The position numbers and the translations under genes were made by a program. Of a stretch of 64,000 nt of DNA, positions 62,736-64,000 are shown in pieces. The stretch's first letter is position 1. Every line of letters starts with the position of its first letter. The notes under the pieces are model-generated. The model did no database searches and was not told the DNA's origin. It saw nothing but the letters and a program-made list of their open reading frames with translations. Source of the DNA: Prosapia bicincta (taxonomy: Eukaryota > Arthropoda > Insecta > Hemiptera > Cercopidae); NCBI GenBank assembly GCA_036971475.1, contig JBAIZL010000001.1, positions 105,861,350-105,925,349 on the forward strand. The letters are read 5' to 3'.

Positions 62736-63596
62736 CTCTAGAACCTGTTGTTTTATAAGGCCAATATTTTTTTCATCCACTAATTTTATATATTTGAAGG
62801 AAAATATTCTTAAATATTATAATTAATTTCATATTTTTATATGTACTATCACGATTAAATATTTTCATCTTTAGACGTTTAATAACTTTATTACAGAAAA
62901 ATAACACGCAAAAGCCTCTCCCATAATGAAAACAGTGCTCTAGTACAGATTGCTTACATGTTTTACCAATTCAAAATACTTTTAGAAATATGACATTTAG
63001 AAATTCAAAATTGTACAATAATTATTTCTGAAATTGTTTACAATGTAAAAGTTTTACATTTGTAAAAGTTATTCATTACGTTTCACCGAATGTAATGAAC
63101 TACAAAATTCAAGGATTTATATAGTAATTAATTGTAAAGTAACCCAAATATAAAAACAAAAACAGTTTAAATATTAAACGGTTTTTGTGCGGAATAAACC
63201 TCTGCAAGCACCTGCTCCTGTTTGAAACTCTATTCTACCCCTCGAAGGTTAATACACCAAAAAAATATCTTGATTACTAAAAATAACTATTAATTTGATA
63301 TATTTTTATAAAATGTTTTATCTGGCTAAACAATTTACACTAGCAAAATAAAAACGTATCGTAAATCTAAATTTAAAGACAATTCTCAATTAGTGTACAT
63401 AGTTTTAGAAGATTTATTTATGGTCAGTTGGCACTACAACTTATGAACAATTTGAATCATGTACATTCTTTGAATATTCTATACTGTCATATTATATATT
63501 GTCATACAGATAAAAGTTGTATATAGCTTGATAACATATTTAAATTGTCTTTTCAATTTTCTAATGAGGAACATGACAATTTAATTTACTGTTACA
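62736..63596. other. AT-rich stretch, no gene recognised
   Basis: No supported feature. Confidence 0.45.
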
Positions 63597-63779
63597 GATA
63601 CAGTAATGGAAATGCGGAAGCTGCATGACTTGAATATTAGGAAAAGTTTCCAATATTTACATATTTCTGCCGGTCCTGAAAGCAGAAATTTGATTTCAGT
63701 GATTATGAACAAATGAGGCTATTTCCAACATGTTTTTTCTGAGTGCCAACCAAATCATTGTGTTGATGAAGAACTTTAA

Positions 63780-64000
63780 TTTCTTCAAACAAAGAAAAAC
63801 TTTATTCATATTTTTCAGCAGAAGGTATTAAATTTGCTGCTAAAAGATTATAAGGTTAAACCTAAATCTCATTTACTTCTATACAGTAATAAGGTAAATT
63901 CTGATGAAGCTTCTTTTACCAGAAACAGGATTTTTATTAATTCTAGGTATAGTCATTTATGGAGCGAAGAAAATCAACATTATACTGTGGAAATACAGCT
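63780..64000 (+). pseudogene. Mariner-like DDE transposase fragment at window edge
   Basis: The frame near the end gives QQKVLNLLLKDYKVK and then SDEASFTRNRIF followed by SHLWSEENQHY. This is the first catalytic Asp block of the same arthropod DDE transposase family as 34343-35290 (pattern DEA-F-x-R-x-x ... LW-ENP). It runs off the window. Upstream frames (from ~63600) have stops. Confidence 0.55.

Overview
The window is AT-rich animal DNA, very probably from an insect; a hemipteran-like, transposon-laden genome is my guess but is not proven. It holds one recognisable host gene, spread over spliced exons with GT/AG boundaries and multi-kilobase introns. Everything else I can identify is transposable elements, their remnants and simple repeats. 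There are no bacterial-style operons, ribosome binding sites or CRISPR arrays. || Layout: (a) 1-9434 is a head-to-tail array of a ~4.44 kb LTR-retrotransposon-like unit: two full units plus a truncated third. Each unit carries one Gag-like coiled-coil ORF joined to the C-terminal part of a retropepsin. (b) 9.4-23 kb holds a hairpin element, a hAT MITE with 8-bp target duplications, two copies of a dispersed repeat with tRNA-like promoter boxes, a 5'-truncated non-LTR retrotransposon with a 15-bp target duplication (minus strand), a dead Tc1/mariner/IS630-type transposon, and several fold-back elements carrying hammerhead-ribozyme-like cores. (c) 24166-27596 is an uninterrupted ~3.43 kb (CA)n microsatellite, joined through (TA)n to a head-to-head fold-back element. 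(d) 31868-47657, minus strand, contains the last four exons of a TAB2/TAB3-type TAK1-binding adaptor gene (coiled coil, then a C-terminal NZF zinc finger). Its introns hold a mariner-like element, a 159-bp tandem repeat, hAT pieces, fold-back elements, microsatellites, and retroelement and Tigger remnants. (e) 48.5-49.8 kb is a rearranged Penelope-like element (PLE) with RT and C-terminal coding pieces in opposite orientations and three hammerhead motifs. (f) 55.6-59.8 kb is a 4.2 kb BED-finger hAT transposon with a decayed transposase. (g) 60.6-64 kb holds decayed Tigger/pogo, piggyBac and mariner-like transposases. || The most interesting theme is a dispersed set of short elements whose terminal repeats carry type-I hammerhead ribozyme cores (CUGANGA ... 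GAAA with a matching stem I). They are mostly arranged as head-to-head inverted pairs and are repeatedly joined to (TA)n/(CA)n microsatellites. At least two cores look intact. One family has a substituted core in which the C3-G8 pair is replaced by U3-A8. In the PLE copy at 48.8 kb the ORF's stop codon lies inside the ribozyme core. Ribozyme-bearing terminal repeats are a known feature of Penelope-like elements; the family assignments, the variant core and the microsatellite link are my reading of this sequence.
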